Assembly: GCA_964352225.1 (NCBI GenBank)
Contig: CAYGRM010000203.1
Span: 1-11,994 of the forward strand
DNA from: CAJQQY01 sp964352225
GTDB taxonomy: Bacteria; Bacteroidota; Bacteroidia; Chitinophagales; Saprospiraceae
Direction of reading: 5' to 3'
Length of the DNA stretch: 11,994 nucleotides
The translations under genes were made by a program, and so were the position numbers. Below the pieces are notes generated by a model. That model was not told the DNA's origin, made no database searches, and worked only from the letters and a program-made list of their open reading frames with translations. Below are positions 1 to 8,671 of this stretch, one piece after another. Positions within the stretch are counted from its first letter, which is position 1; every line of letters begins with the position of its first letter.

Positions 1-28
1 TATTTTTATTTTACATGTATAAATAACA

Positions 29-58
29 TAGATTAATAAACAGTAACTAATTAATCTA
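29..58. repeat. 9-bp inverted repeat upstream of the haloperoxidase gene
   Basis: TAGATTAAT at 29-37 is the exact reverse complement of ATTAATCTA at 50-58, with a 12-nt A-rich spacer. No T-run follows on either side, so it is not an evident terminator. It lies about 60 bp before the likely -7 promoter element at 118-125 and could be an operator, but AT-rich DNA produces such repeats by chance. The rest of 1-117 holds no gene that I can see. Confidence 0.35.
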
Positions 59-117
59 AATTGACAAAAATCAGAAAATCTAGGCACTACTTTCATTTAT
101 ATCTTAGGATAATGTCC

Positions 118-125
118 TATCTTTG
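118..125 (+). promoter_or_regulatory. Putative Bacteroidota -7 promoter element
   Basis: TATCTTTG is an exact match to the Bacteroidota housekeeping -7 consensus TAnnTTTG. The -33 TTG is not clear: only TTC at 92-94 sits at an acceptable distance of 23 bp. Transcription would start near 132, giving a leader of about 120 nt before the ATG at 251. This supports the ATG rather than the upstream in-frame TTG as the start. The call rests on one motif match. Confidence 0.4.
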
Positions 126-250
126 AATATCTCATTTGCCAAGTAAAATATAACTCCTCCCATTCCGTCAAAAGAAATAATCATAGTTTGTTATTTTTCA
201 AAAAAAATCATGATATGATCCCTTGCTTTACTTTTAAATTTATATTCCCA

Positions 251-3184
251 ATGAAAAATTTTACAAAAATATTCGTCCTTTTATTACTATTTAATTTACC
301 TCAATTTGCTTATGCTCAACATTCAGTTGCTAGAGAATGGAATGAGGCCACTTTATTTGCTATTCGAAATGATTTAGCACGTCCAACAGTTCATGCAAGG
401 AATCTTTTTCATACTTCGATAGCGATGTATGATGCATGGGCGGTTTATGATACCATTGCACAAACCTATTTATTAGGAAAAACGGTAAATGGGTATGAAT
501 GCGAATTTCTAGGAATCGATACACCAAGTAACCTTGATTCAGCAAGAAATGAGGCTATCAGTTATGCAGCCTATCGACTATTAAGACATCGATTCCAATT
601 TTCCCCAGGAGCAATAAATTCCTTACCTAGGTTCGATACTTTGATGATGGATATGGGATATGATATATTTTTTACCAATCAGAATTACTCGACTGGAAAT
701 CCAGCTGCCCTTGGAAATTATATCGCTCAATGTTTAATCAATTTTGGTTTCCAAGATGGTTCGAATGAACAACTTGGATATAATAATACAGCTTACGAGG
801 AAGTAAATCCACCATTGGTAATGGCATTTTCGGGAAACCCAGATATCATCGATCCTAATCGTTGGCAACCGCTAACACTTGATGTATTTATTGATCAAGC
901 AGGAAATCCTATTCCATTTAATACACCTGATTTCTTATCGCCAGAATGGGGGCAAGTTTCCCCTTTTGCCTTATCACCTGATGATGCAATTATTTACGAA
1001 CGTGATGGCTTTGATTATTGGGTATATCATGACCCAGGGCCACCTCCATATTTAGATACAACGGCTGTTGGAGGAATTTCGGAGGAATACAAATGGGGAT
1101 TCGGATTAGTTTCCATTTGGTCTTCTCATCTCGATCCTAATGATAGTGTAATGATTGATATTTCACCTGCTTCATTTGGAAATATTCCTTTAACAGATTA
1201 CCCGACTGATGTTGTAGGATTAAGAGATTTTTATAATTATATAGAAGGGGGCGATCCAAGTACTGGTCATGATATAAATCCTAAAACAGGTCAACCATAT
1301 GCACCTCAAATAGTCCCTCGTGCAGATTACGCAAGAGTTTTAGCAGAATTCTGGGCAGATGGTCCTGACTCTGAAACACCTCCTGGACATTGGTTTACTA
1401 TTTTAAATTATGTCAACGATCATCCTGATTTTGAAAAAAGATATCGTGGCCAAGGGCCAATAATTGAGGAATTAGAATGGGATGTCAAAGCTTATATGAT
1501 GATGGCGGGAGCTATGCATGATGCTGCAATTACTGCTTGGGGAATAAAAGGTTGGTATGATTATCTCCGTCCTGTGTCAGCTATTCGATGTATGGCTGAA
1601 TTTGGACAAAGCTCTGATCCAACTTTACCAAGTTATCATCCAGGTGGAATCCTTTTAGAACCAGGCTATATCGAATTAGTTGATTCAACGGATGCCCTTG
1701 CCGGAGATACTTTACAAAATGTTGGAAAAATAAAGTTATATGCTTGGAACGGTCCTGACTCCATTCCAGATCCAGACACTACCTATGCTGGTGTGGGGTG
1801 GATTTTAGCTGAAAACTGGAGTCCATATCAACGACCTACATTTGTTACCCCTCCTTTTGCAGGTTATATTTCAGGTCATTCTACTTTCTCTAGAGCAGCA
1901 GCGGATATGATGACAAAGATTACTGGCGACGAATTTTTCCCTGGAGGTATGGGAGAATTCCATGCGCCAATTAATGAATTTTTAGTCTTCGAAGATGGCC
2001 CAAGTGTTGATCTCACCTTACAATGGGCAACCTATCGAGATGCCTCAGATCAAACTAGTTTATCTCGAATTTGGGGAGGAATACATCCTCCTGCTGATGA
2101 CATTCCTGGTAGATTGATTGGAATCGAAATTGCCAATGATGTTTTTGATTTAGCTGAGTCGATCTTTTTTGTGGATGCTGATAATGATGGTTTTTATAAT
2201 TATGAAGACTGTGATGATAACAATGCTTTGATTAATCCTGATTCACCAGAAGAATGTGATAATATTGATAATAATTGCAACAACGAAGTAGATGAATACC
2301 TACCACTAAATGCTTATTTCCTTGATATGGATGAAGATGGTTTTGGATCAATAGATAGTTTCATTGAAATTTGTAGCAACCTGGCTCCTCCTGGTTTTGT
2401 AGGAAATCCAAATGACTGCGATGACACGAATGCTTTGATTCATCCTAACGCAATTGAATTATGTGATAGCATTGATAATAATTGTAATTTCTTAGTTGAT
2501 GATGGAATTCAATTTTATACTTACTATTTTGATGGAGATGAAGATGGTTTTGGAAATCCTGACTCACTAATCGAAAGTTGTAATGAAAATCTTCCTATCA
2601 ACTTTGTAGAAAATAATTTGGATTGTGATGACTCTAATTCTCTGGTTAATCCAGATTCACCTGAGGTATGTGATAATCTTGACAATGATTGTAACACTTT
2701 AGTAGATGATGGGCTTCCACAATTTCAATTTTACCTAGATGCAGATCAAGATACTTTTGGTAATCCTGATAGTATTATTCAAACTTGCGTCTTTCAAGCT
2801 CCTGATGGTTATGTGATGAATAATGATGATTGTGATGATAGTAATGCTGAGATCAATCCTGATGCAATTGAAATTATTGATAGTTTGGATAATGATTGTA
2901 ATAATTTCATCGATGACATTGACTCGAACAAAAATTTAGCGGATATTTTCAAATTGGAGATTTCTCCAAATCCAGTTTCTCAAAACTTATTCATTGAATA
3001 TGAACATGATGGAACATTAACTTTCAAGGTAATTAGCGTCAACGGAAAAGTAATGTTAGAAAAAACTCAAGCGAATGCTAATTCAACCATTTTAAATGTC
3101 AATGACTTGCCATCGGCTTTATATATTTTACAAATTCAAAATGAATCTGGACAACAGATGGTTCAACAATTTGTAAAATATTAA
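251..3184 (+). CDS. Secreted vanadium-dependent haloperoxidase/PAP2-like protein with MopE-type repeats and T9SS sorting domain
   Basis: The protein has 977 residues from ATG 251. An in-frame TTG at 188 would add 21 residues before the signal peptide, so it was rejected. Residues 1-23 form a signal peptide ending AYA-Q. The vanadate/phosphate pocket is complete: KX6RP (K433, R440, P441), SGH (S541-H543) in place of the usual PSGH, and SRX5HX3D (S605, R606, H612, D616). Family members oxidise halides with peroxide or hydrolyse phosphate esters; the sequence does not decide which. Four Asp/Asn/Cys-rich repeats follow, with DxDxDG-like loops at D642, D692, D761 and D830 and a D-C-D-D block in each, like the MopE 'putative metal-binding motif'. 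Residues from about 900 to the end (SPNPV near the start, QQFVKY at the end) are a type A T9SS sorting domain, which implies export across the outer membrane and surface attachment or release. It stands alone, between its own promoter match and terminator. Confidence 0.88.
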   Translation: MKNFTKIFVLLLLFNLPQFAYAQHSVAREWNEATLFAIRNDLARPTVHARNLFHTSIAMYDAWAVYDTIAQTYLLGKTVNGYECEFLGIDTPSNLDSARNEAISYAAYRLLRHRFQFSPGAINSLPRFDTLMMDMGYDIFFTNQNYSTGNPAALGNYIAQCLINFGFQDGSNEQLGYNNTAYEEVNPPLVMAFSGNPDIIDPNRWQPLTLDVFIDQAGNPIPFNTPDFLSPEWGQVSPFALSPDDAIIYERDGFDYWVYHDPGPPPYLDTTAVGGISEEYKWGFGLVSIWSSHLDPNDSVMIDISPASFGNIPLTDYPTDVVGLRDFYNYIEGGDPSTGHDINPKTGQPYAPQIVPRADYARVLAEFWADGPDSETPPGHWFTILNYVNDHPDFEKRYRGQGPIIEELEWDVKAYMMMAGAMHDAAITAWGIKGWYDYLRPVSAIRCMAEFGQSSDPTLPSYHPGGILLEPGYIELVDSTDALAGDTLQNVGKIKLYAWNGPDSIPDPDTTYAGVGWILAENWSPYQRPTFVTPPFAGYISGHSTFSRAAADMMTKITGDEFFPGGMGEFHAPINEFLVFEDGPSVDLTLQWATYRDASDQTSLSRIWGGIHPPADDIPGRLIGIEIANDVFDLAESIFFVDADNDGFYNYEDCDDNNALINPDSPEECDNIDNNCNNEVDEYLPLNAYFLDMDEDGFGSIDSFIEICSNLAPPGFVGNPNDCDDTNALIHPNAIELCDSIDNNCNFLVDDGIQFYTYYFDGDEDGFGNPDSLIESCNENLPINFVENNLDCDDSNSLVNPDSPEVCDNLDNDCNTLVDDGLPQFQFYLDADQDTFGNPDSIIQTCVFQAPDGYVMNNDDCDDSNAEINPDAIEIIDSLDNDCNNFIDDIDSNKNLADIFKLEISPNPVSQNLFIEYEHDGTLTFKVISVNGKVMLEKTQANANSTILNVNDLPSALYILQIQNESGQQMVQQFVKY

Positions 3185-3198
3185 TAATTCGATCCCCT

Positions 3199-3239
3199 AA
3201 AATAGGAAGTACATCTAACGAATGTGCTTCCTATTTTTT
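3199..3239 (+). terminator. Intrinsic terminator of the haloperoxidase gene
   Basis: The left arm 3199-3214 (AAAATAGGAAG plus TACAT) pairs with 3222-3237 over 16 bp, with one T-G wobble at 3210/3226, around a 7-nt loop. A run of T residues at 3234-3239 follows the G/C core. It starts 15 bp after the stop codon, as expected for an intrinsic terminator of the plus-strand gene. Confidence 0.85.
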
Positions 3240-3297
3240 ATTTAAATCTCCCTACTCAAAAAATCACAAGCAACTGATAATCAATGCTTTAAATACC

Positions 3298-3323
3298 AAA
3301 AGTGTTACTTTTTTAATACTTTT
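3298..3323. repeat. 10-bp hairpin in intergenic region
   Basis: AAAAGTGTTA (3298-3307) pairs with TAATACTTTT (3314-3323) with one G-T wobble around a 6-nt T-rich loop. No T-run follows on the plus strand, so it is not a plus-strand terminator. Its role is unknown and it may be a chance AT-rich palindrome. Confidence 0.35.
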
Positions 3324-3517
3324 CGTCTAATGGTTGTATTTCGGTTTTTTATTTACTTACCATTCTTGTTTTACTAATCACATTTTGATTTTTTAGATTA
3401 TCTCACCAGCAGAATTTTCTAGACCACAGCAGAAGGAAGAAGAAGATCACCGGTCAAATTTTATTTTTTTAAGAAGATTTGTTTTTCAAAAAATGATTTT
3501 GTAAATGTTATAATCTA

Positions 3518-3536
3518 CCTGTTCGGCAGGCAGGCA
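3518..3536. repeat. GC-rich patch, possible dispersed intergenic repeat fragment
   Basis: CCTGTTCGGCAGGCAGGCA is strikingly GC-rich for its AT-rich surroundings. CCTG (3518-3521) pairs with CAGG (3527-3530) around TTCGG, and CAGG is then repeated in tandem as CAGGCAGGCA. CCTGCCTG/CAGGCAGG palindromes occur as dispersed intergenic repeats in Bacteroidota genomes, and this looks like one such copy or part of one. Only one copy lies in this window. Confidence 0.35.
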
Positions 3537-3593
3537 ATACATTTACAGAGTACTATTTTTTGATGAAATAGATCTGCAAATTTTTTATTTTTT

Positions 3594-4760
3594 ATGAAAA
3601 AGCAAGTAAAGCTTACTGCCAAAGAAACCTCAGCAACTAATCGAGATTTCTACAACTTGTTTCGACCTATCGCCCCTAGTTTAGATATTATTGGAAAAGT
3701 AGCACAGGTCATTAGTGCCATCACCGAAGCGATTACGATTTGGCACATCACTCAAACTGAAATGGCAGGTTACTCGAAAGGAGTGGCAATTTTCGTTTCA
3801 TTATTAGCCATGCTTTTGGTCGTCTCAATTTTAGAATTGGGCGGTCGAAAATTTTTACAAGTCGTCACCCGAGCACTCGTTTGGAAGAGATTGAAAAACA
3901 CTTGGTACATTCTTTTATTCGCTATCGTGAGTATGATCACAATTGGGATGGGCGTCCTCTCCTTTCGATTATCAACTAATGGCATTCAACATGCATTTAT
4001 TTCAAATGTCCCCGTGACGATTGACATTGATGATTCGAAAATCAAGACAGATTACCGAACTGATGTAGCAACTGTAGCTGCAGAATTCGATCAAGAATGG
4101 AAAATGATTAAAGAAAATCATCAAGATGTCGTCGAGAGTACCGCCGAAAATTATGATGCCCAAATTGCGGCTCTCGCCTTGAAGGAAAGTTCTTTTGAAC
4201 AAAAATTTCGTTCGGGTGCCAAATGGGCGCAAGGTCACGCAGAGAAATATCGAAAGCAAGGTGCACAACTTCTTTCGAAAAAAACCAATACTATCGCTGC
4301 CTTAAAATCTGACCAAACTAAAAAATTAGAAGATTGGCGGAAACGAAAAAACAATGCAATTGCAAGTGAGAAATCAGATATGAAATCGACAATCGCCATG
4401 GCTACTGCCAAGCAAGATAAAGTCATTTCCTCGAAGTTGACGACAGCTACTTTTTGGGGAGCCTTATTTTCTTGGTTAGTTGGATTTAGTGTAGTGCTCG
4501 CATTTATTTGTATCGTTACCGTGGAAGTTTATCGACGTGGAAGTGGGATTCAAGTGGAGTACCAAGAGGAAGATCAGGACCCCAGTATTTTGGAAATGAT
4601 TTGGAATGGAATGGCAATGCGATGGGATAACTTCTTCCGAGTGCGAGCAGAACGATTTGCCAATATTTCCAGACCGGACTCTTCACAAAGGTCGATTGGA
4701 TTTAATTATCCGAGGCCGACGATGGGAAATGAGCTTAGTGACAAAATGCCAGAAGGATAA
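3594..4760 (+). CDS. Unrecognised membrane protein: three helices, long charged helical segment, fourth helix, polar tail
   Basis: I do not recognise the family. The 388 residues show likely membrane helices at about 32-53, 61-82, 104-124 and 287-311. Residues 125-286 are hydrophilic and rich in Lys, Glu, Ala and Gln, with a helical, possibly coiled-coil character (especially 180-280). About 75 polar residues follow the last helix, including RPDSSQRS and NYPRPTMGNE. Basic residues between helices 2 and 3 (R85, K86, R93, K98, R99, K101) and after helix 4 (YRRG) suggest, by the positive-inside rule, that both termini are cytoplasmic and the charged segment lies outside the inner membrane. No signal peptide, lipobox or catalytic motif is visible. 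The ATG at 3594 is preceded by a T-rich leader without Shine-Dalgarno, normal for this phylum. It is a single gene closed by its own terminator, so context gives no function. The reading frame is convincing; the role is unknown. Confidence 0.8.
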   Translation: MKKQVKLTAKETSATNRDFYNLFRPIAPSLDIIGKVAQVISAITEAITIWHITQTEMAGYSKGVAIFVSLLAMLLVVSILELGGRKFLQVVTRALVWKRLKNTWYILLFAIVSMITIGMGVLSFRLSTNGIQHAFISNVPVTIDIDDSKIKTDYRTDVATVAAEFDQEWKMIKENHQDVVESTAENYDAQIAALALKESSFEQKFRSGAKWAQGHAEKYRKQGAQLLSKKTNTIAALKSDQTKKLEDWRKRKNNAIASEKSDMKSTIAMATAKQDKVISSKLTTATFWGALFSWLVGFSVVLAFICIVTVEVYRRGSGIQVEYQEEDQDPSILEMIWNGMAMRWDNFFRVRAERFANISRPDSSQRSIGFNYPRPTMGNELSDKMPEG

Positions 4761-4796
4761 TTTAATGCATTGATAATCAATTAGTTATTAATATAA

Positions 4797-4830
4797 AAAG
4801 ACCTCTACTATTTATCTAGTAGAGGTCTTT
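4797..4830. terminator. Bidirectional intrinsic terminator between convergent genes
   Basis: AAAGACCTCTACTA (4797-4810) pairs perfectly over 14 bp with 4817-4830 around a 6-nt loop. On the plus strand the stem is followed by TTTCTTTTAT; on the minus strand the stem leaves into CTTTTTATATT. It lies 36 bp after the plus-strand stop at 4760 and 25 bp beyond the minus-strand stop at 4856, so it probably ends transcription from both sides. Confidence 0.85.
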
Positions 4831-4855
4831 CTTTTATAAAAACGCTTATTTAAAT

Positions 4856-5491
4856 TTAATAAGTAACCGATAATCCAACTGCCATAAAATGGCAAATTCC
4901 TCCAATCAAAACAAACATATGCCAAATCGCATGATTATACTTTAATTTATTCCATAAATAAAAAACTACTCCAGCACTATAAAATATTCCCCCTGCTATA
5001 ATTAAATTCAAACATAAATTTGGAATCAATTCGAAAAAAGTACTCGGCATAATCAAGATAGACCATCCCATTAGTAAGTAAATAATTACCGAAACTATTT
5101 CAAATTTTTCAATAAAAAACACTTTAAAAATAGTTCCCAAAAACGTCAAAGTCCACAAGGTAGCTAATAGAATTATTCCTGATTGGCTGTTTGAGAAAAA
5201 CAGAATAAATGGCGTATAACTACCTGCTATTAAAAAATATATACTGATGTGATCTATAATTTTAAATACCTTTTTCAAGTCCGGTTCAAATACACTATGG
5301 TAAATGGTAGAGACAGAAAAAACTAATAAAAATGAAAAAGCATAAATCGAAACACCTATAATCTTTTCTAAACTGTTGTGGATTACAGAATTAGAGATCA
5401 ATAAAGGAATTGCGATCACCGCAAATAAAACACCAATTCCATGGGTCAAAGAATTGGCTAGTTCCTCTTGCTTTTCTGATTTTGAGATCAT
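4856..5491 (-). CDS. trhA: PAQR family membrane homeostasis protein TrhA (hemolysin III family)
   Basis: This is a 211-residue polytopic inner-membrane protein of about seven helices, the usual length for bacterial hemolysin III/YqfA-like proteins. The PAQR signatures are present: EELANSLTHGIG near the N terminus (H17), STIYH in the second helix region (S61, H65), DH at 80-81 followed by GSYTPF (90-95), and NHAIWH with a further H at 201 near the C terminus (H187, H191, H201). The Ser, Asp and His residues match the zinc-binding site of PAQR hydrolase-like proteins. Bacterial members have been tied to membrane fluidity control rather than haemolysis, and the old name is misleading. The ATG at 5491 puts the conserved block at the expected distance from the N terminus. 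It is transcribed away from the S9 peptidase gene's terminator, so it probably has its own promoter, but I saw no exact TAnnTTTG upstream. The best candidate, AAGATTTG near 5521-5528, has one mismatch. Confidence 0.9.
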   Translation of the reverse strand: MISKSEKQEELANSLTHGIGVLFAVIAIPLLISNSVIHNSLEKIIGVSIYAFSFLLVFSVSTIYHSVFEPDLKKVFKIIDHISIYFLIAGSYTPFILFFSNSQSGIILLATLWTLTFLGTIFKVFFIEKFEIVSVIIYLLMGWSILIMPSTFFELIPNLCLNLIIAGGIFYSAGVVFYLWNKLKYNHAIWHMFVLIGGICHFMAVGLSVTY

Positions 5492-5529
5492 CGTCTATTT
5501 ATTATTGTTTACTTTATTTACAAATCTTA

Positions 5530-5567
5530 AAAACCCCAAAAAAAGAAATTTCGTTTTTTGGGGTTTT
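5530..5567 (-). terminator. Intrinsic terminator of the S9 peptidase gene
   Basis: AAAACCCCAAAAAA (5530-5543) pairs with TTTTTTGGGGTTTT (5554-5567) over 14 bp around a 10-nt loop. Read on the minus strand, the G4 core is followed by TTTTTAAG. It lies 27 bp beyond the minus-strand stop at 5594 and ahead of trhA on the same strand, so it should separate the two transcripts. On the plus strand there is no gene to terminate. Confidence 0.8.
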
Positions 5568-5593
5568 CATTTCTAACTTTTTGAATAACGATT

Positions 5594-8404
5594 TCACTTT
5601 TTCTTCAACTCCAACCCCTGCCGAATTCCTTTCTCCATCGCAGGCACTCCCCTCTCCATCCACATCGGTTTTGATTTCCCTTTCAGATAAAAATCAAAAA
5701 ACTGCTGCATCCTTAAATTAAAATCTTTTCGATTTTGCAACTTCACCGGCCAATGCGGCTCATCATTATAATTGAGCATCCAAGCAGGTTTCCCCAATCG
5801 GCGCAGCGCATTAAAAAATTCTATTCCTTGATACCAAGGCACCGCGCCATCATTATCATTATGCAAAATCAACAAAGGTGTTTCGATTTTATCAATAAAA
5901 AATATCGGAGAATTTTCGATATATCGAATCGGATAATCCCAAGGCGTTCCACCAATTCTACTTTGTGTATGCTCATATTGAAACGCGCGACTCATGCCAC
6001 TTCCCCATCGAATTCCACCGTAGGCAGAAATCATATTGACCACCGGTGCACCTGATTCGGCACATTTAAAAATATTAGATTTGGTAACAATGTATGCCGC
6101 CTGATAGCCTCCCCAGCTATGCCCTTGCATCCCAATATTATCAGCATCAATAAACCCTTTTTCGATCAAAGAAGTCACCCCTGGAATCACCGCATTATAT
6201 GCACTTTCACCAGGATAACCTACTCGATACGGCACATCTGGATTAAAAATTACATACCCTCGATTAGAATAATAAGTATAATTAATCGTCGAACGATGAG
6301 GATAAGGTGCTCGATGTCGATGCAAGGTTTGTGAACTTCTTTCGTAAAAATTCACCAACATGGGATACTTTTTATTTGGGTCAAAATCATCAGGTTTGAT
6401 CAACAAACCTGTCAATTCCTCACCATCAAGCGAAGTCCAAGTGTACGGTTCAATAGTTCCCCATTTGTATTCAGATTGCTGTGGATTAGCAGTACTAACT
6501 TTTGTTGCTTGATTAAAATTATCATCCTTAACTAATCTCAAATCAGGGAAAAGTTGAAAAGACTCTTTCGTATATAACAATACATTTGCATTCTCTGCTT
6601 TTTGAGGACGACTCGTAAAAGCATAATCACCTTCGACCATGCTCTTCATTTTTTTTGTAGAAAAATTAAAACTCAAGTAGCCCTCTTGTTTACTTTTTTC
6701 TTTAAAAGAATGTAGCATCGCTTCTTTTTTCAAATCGATATTTCGCTCTTCTTCATCTAACCTGATATAGCGAAAAACAGTTGGATCTGCCGCCTCTCTT
6801 CCCTTAGTCAATCGCCTAGGAGATTCTATATATTCCGGATGAACTTTCCATATATCATATCGATCATACAATAAAAGATACTTATCATCTGTCGTCCAGC
6901 CAGCCATCCCAGTACTACTTGGATGCATTGGCCGATCATTTAATTCGTCATAAAACTTCGAAATTTTGTTATTCGAAATTTGCGTAATTTTTTGATTTGA
7001 AATAGAATAAGTAAACCATGCCGTATCAGCTGGGCTATGCCAATAAATGTATTTACCATTGGGCGACATTTCAGGATTCCCTCTTATTCCACCACCAATC
7101 TTTTTCCACTCCCCTCCAGCTAACTCCTTGACATACAGGTCTTTATATGACGGCCACCCTTCCCATGAGGTTCTTTCTAAATATGGCTTTTCGTTATATC
7201 CCATAACCATATTTGCATTTCCTTCATCCCCTAAGCTTACATCATCTACCGTTAAATCGGCTAATTGATGGAAGGCTTTTTTTGAAATATCATAAACTGT
7301 TAAGTATGCTTTATTTTTATCCTTTTTCAAATCATTCTCTTGCTCTGTGTATAATTTTTTATCGGTATAACTCCACACTTCAACATTTACAATTTCTTCG
7401 TCGAGCAAACTAGTATCTTGTAAAATTGGCGGTGGAGCAATTCCAAAAAATAACCTTTTTCCATTTTCTGAAAAAGATAATTTTTCATTTTCACTTACAA
7501 TCCAATCTTCTCCCAATGATAACGTAAACGAATTTAAATTATTAAAAATCACATCCGCTGTTTCCGATTTCCCATTCCAAAAATGTAGTTGAAAAGGAGG
7601 AACTTGAGCCTTAGTTGTATCGACATTGGATAAGAATGCAGCTTGTTCTCCTTTTTTATCAAACGTCAAAAACTTATATTCTCCTTTTTCTTTATGAAGT
7701 GTTTTTAAGTCTTTTTGAAAAAAATCATAACAATATATTCCCGCATGAAAAGTAGAGTCATCTCCCGTACTCGAAAACAACATTTTCCCTCCTTCTTCGG
7801 AGAGCGAATAATTCTTCACATAGGTAAAAGTTTTTTCTATCTCCGTTTTTAATTCACGAACAGTTAACCGAGTACCATTATCTTTGGATTCCTTCTTTTT
7901 CGGCTGAACAGAAATGGTATCTCCCTTTTCAAAAACTTGCTCCTCTTGCAAATATGCGATATGCCCATTCCATTTTTTAGGAACTTGAAATGACTGCACA
8001 TTGGGAACTTTAACTAAAGTACGCGTCTCCAAATGGTAAATCCCTAAGGTATCCTTTGGCATTTCTTTTTCCTTCACCTTTTTACGTTTCATCATTTTCA
8101 AGGAGTCAGCATGTGCTGTGATTTTGAAAACTACATACTTTGAATCGTCTGTAATTTTTGCATCTTCCCCACGATCAAAGGTATATTCCTTTTTATTTTT
8201 TGCATTAAAAATTTTGAGCTTCGCATCTCCCTCTCCAGGCTGTAATTGATAAACTACCCATTCACCATTTTTAGAAATATTTGGATTTTCAATGGTATTC
8301 CATTTAGCATATACAGTTGGATCCATCGTTTTTTTTGATGAATTTTGACCATTGGAAATATTTAAAATAGTGAGAGAAAGAATTATGATGTATATAAATT
8401 TCAT
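5594..8404 (-). CDS. Periplasmic S9 family (prolyl oligopeptidase-type) serine peptidase
   Basis: This 936-residue protein has an N-terminal signal peptide (hydrophobic core at residues 3-14, likely cleavage before Q20) and no lipobox, suggesting a periplasmic enzyme. The long middle part (about 40-640) has repeated YxF/WxY segments and 'SPNGKYIYW'-like strands (for example MSPNGKYIYWHS), as expected of the beta-propeller of S9 peptidases. The C-terminal alpha/beta-hydrolase domain carries the full triad: S763 in GHSWGG, D852 in HNDNDGAVP and H884 in DEPHWP. The family cleaves short peptides, typically as dipeptidyl or acylaminoacyl peptidases; the exact specificity cannot be read here. It is longer than typical 650-750-residue DPP IV-like members, closer to the large 'peptidase S9/acyl-peptide hydrolase' group of Bacteroidota. 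The ATG at 8404 starts directly at the signal peptide. It is a single gene with a terminator at 5530-5567, and no clear promoter is visible in the AT-rich DNA upstream. Confidence 0.92.
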   Translation of the reverse strand: MKFIYIIILSLTILNISNGQNSSKKTMDPTVYAKWNTIENPNISKNGEWVVYQLQPGEGDAKLKIFNAKNKKEYTFDRGEDAKITDDSKYVVFKITAHADSLKMMKRKKVKEKEMPKDTLGIYHLETRTLVKVPNVQSFQVPKKWNGHIAYLQEEQVFEKGDTISVQPKKKESKDNGTRLTVRELKTEIEKTFTYVKNYSLSEEGGKMLFSSTGDDSTFHAGIYCYDFFQKDLKTLHKEKGEYKFLTFDKKGEQAAFLSNVDTTKAQVPPFQLHFWNGKSETADVIFNNLNSFTLSLGEDWIVSENEKLSFSENGKRLFFGIAPPPILQDTSLLDEEIVNVEVWSYTDKKLYTEQENDLKKDKNKAYLTVYDISKKAFHQLADLTVDDVSLGDEGNANMVMGYNEKPYLERTSWEGWPSYKDLYVKELAGGEWKKIGGGIRGNPEMSPNGKYIYWHSPADTAWFTYSISNQKITQISNNKISKFYDELNDRPMHPSSTGMAGWTTDDKYLLLYDRYDIWKVHPEYIESPRRLTKGREAADPTVFRYIRLDEEERNIDLKKEAMLHSFKEKSKQEGYLSFNFSTKKMKSMVEGDYAFTSRPQKAENANVLLYTKESFQLFPDLRLVKDDNFNQATKVSTANPQQSEYKWGTIEPYTWTSLDGEELTGLLIKPDDFDPNKKYPMLVNFYERSSQTLHRHRAPYPHRSTINYTYYSNRGYVIFNPDVPYRVGYPGESAYNAVIPGVTSLIEKGFIDADNIGMQGHSWGGYQAAYIVTKSNIFKCAESGAPVVNMISAYGGIRWGSGMSRAFQYEHTQSRIGGTPWDYPIRYIENSPIFFIDKIETPLLILHNDNDGAVPWYQGIEFFNALRRLGKPAWMLNYNDEPHWPVKLQNRKDFNLRMQQFFDFYLKGKSKPMWMERGVPAMEKGIRQGLELKKK

Positions 8405-8671
8405 ATTTTAATTGGTTTATGATGAATGCCCAAAATAGTAAAAACCATCCATTTTAATACTATCATTAATCTGGCAAATATTTGAAGTAAAAACTCCTTA
8501 AAAACTCGCTTACACATTTTAAAAAAAATGTTATAAAAGTTATAAACATAATATCAATTGTATTATTTCATAAAAACAAGTTTTAAACACCTATAAATTA
8601 TGTTAATAAGTGATAATATTTTTAACTAAATTACAAGAATAACTTACTTAAGTTGCTGACAATCAAATAAC

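Larger units (their letters stand above)
3240..3593. other. Intergenic region without a recognisable gene
   Basis: About 350 bp of AT-rich DNA between the haloperoxidase terminator and the next start codon. I found no credible ORF, tRNA or exact TAnnTTTG promoter. It holds a hairpin at 3298-3323, an 8-bp direct repeat CAGCAGAA near 3408 and 3428, and one GC-rich patch at 3518-3536. A TATAAT-like string near 3510 exists, but this is not the promoter type used by most Bacteroidota genes. Confidence 0.5.

Noticed and set aside
188..250. In-frame TTG start extending the haloperoxidase by 21 residues
   Set aside because: It would place a polar stretch before an otherwise perfect signal peptide that starts at the ATG at 251.
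4856..5491. Hemolysin (toxin) function
   Set aside because: The family name is historical. The sequence is a PAQR-type membrane protein with zinc-site residues and no toxin features.
7047..7413. Open frames on the plus strand opposite the S9 peptidase gene
   Set aside because: They lie wholly inside a convincing antisense gene, have no recognisable domain and are shadows of its codon pattern.
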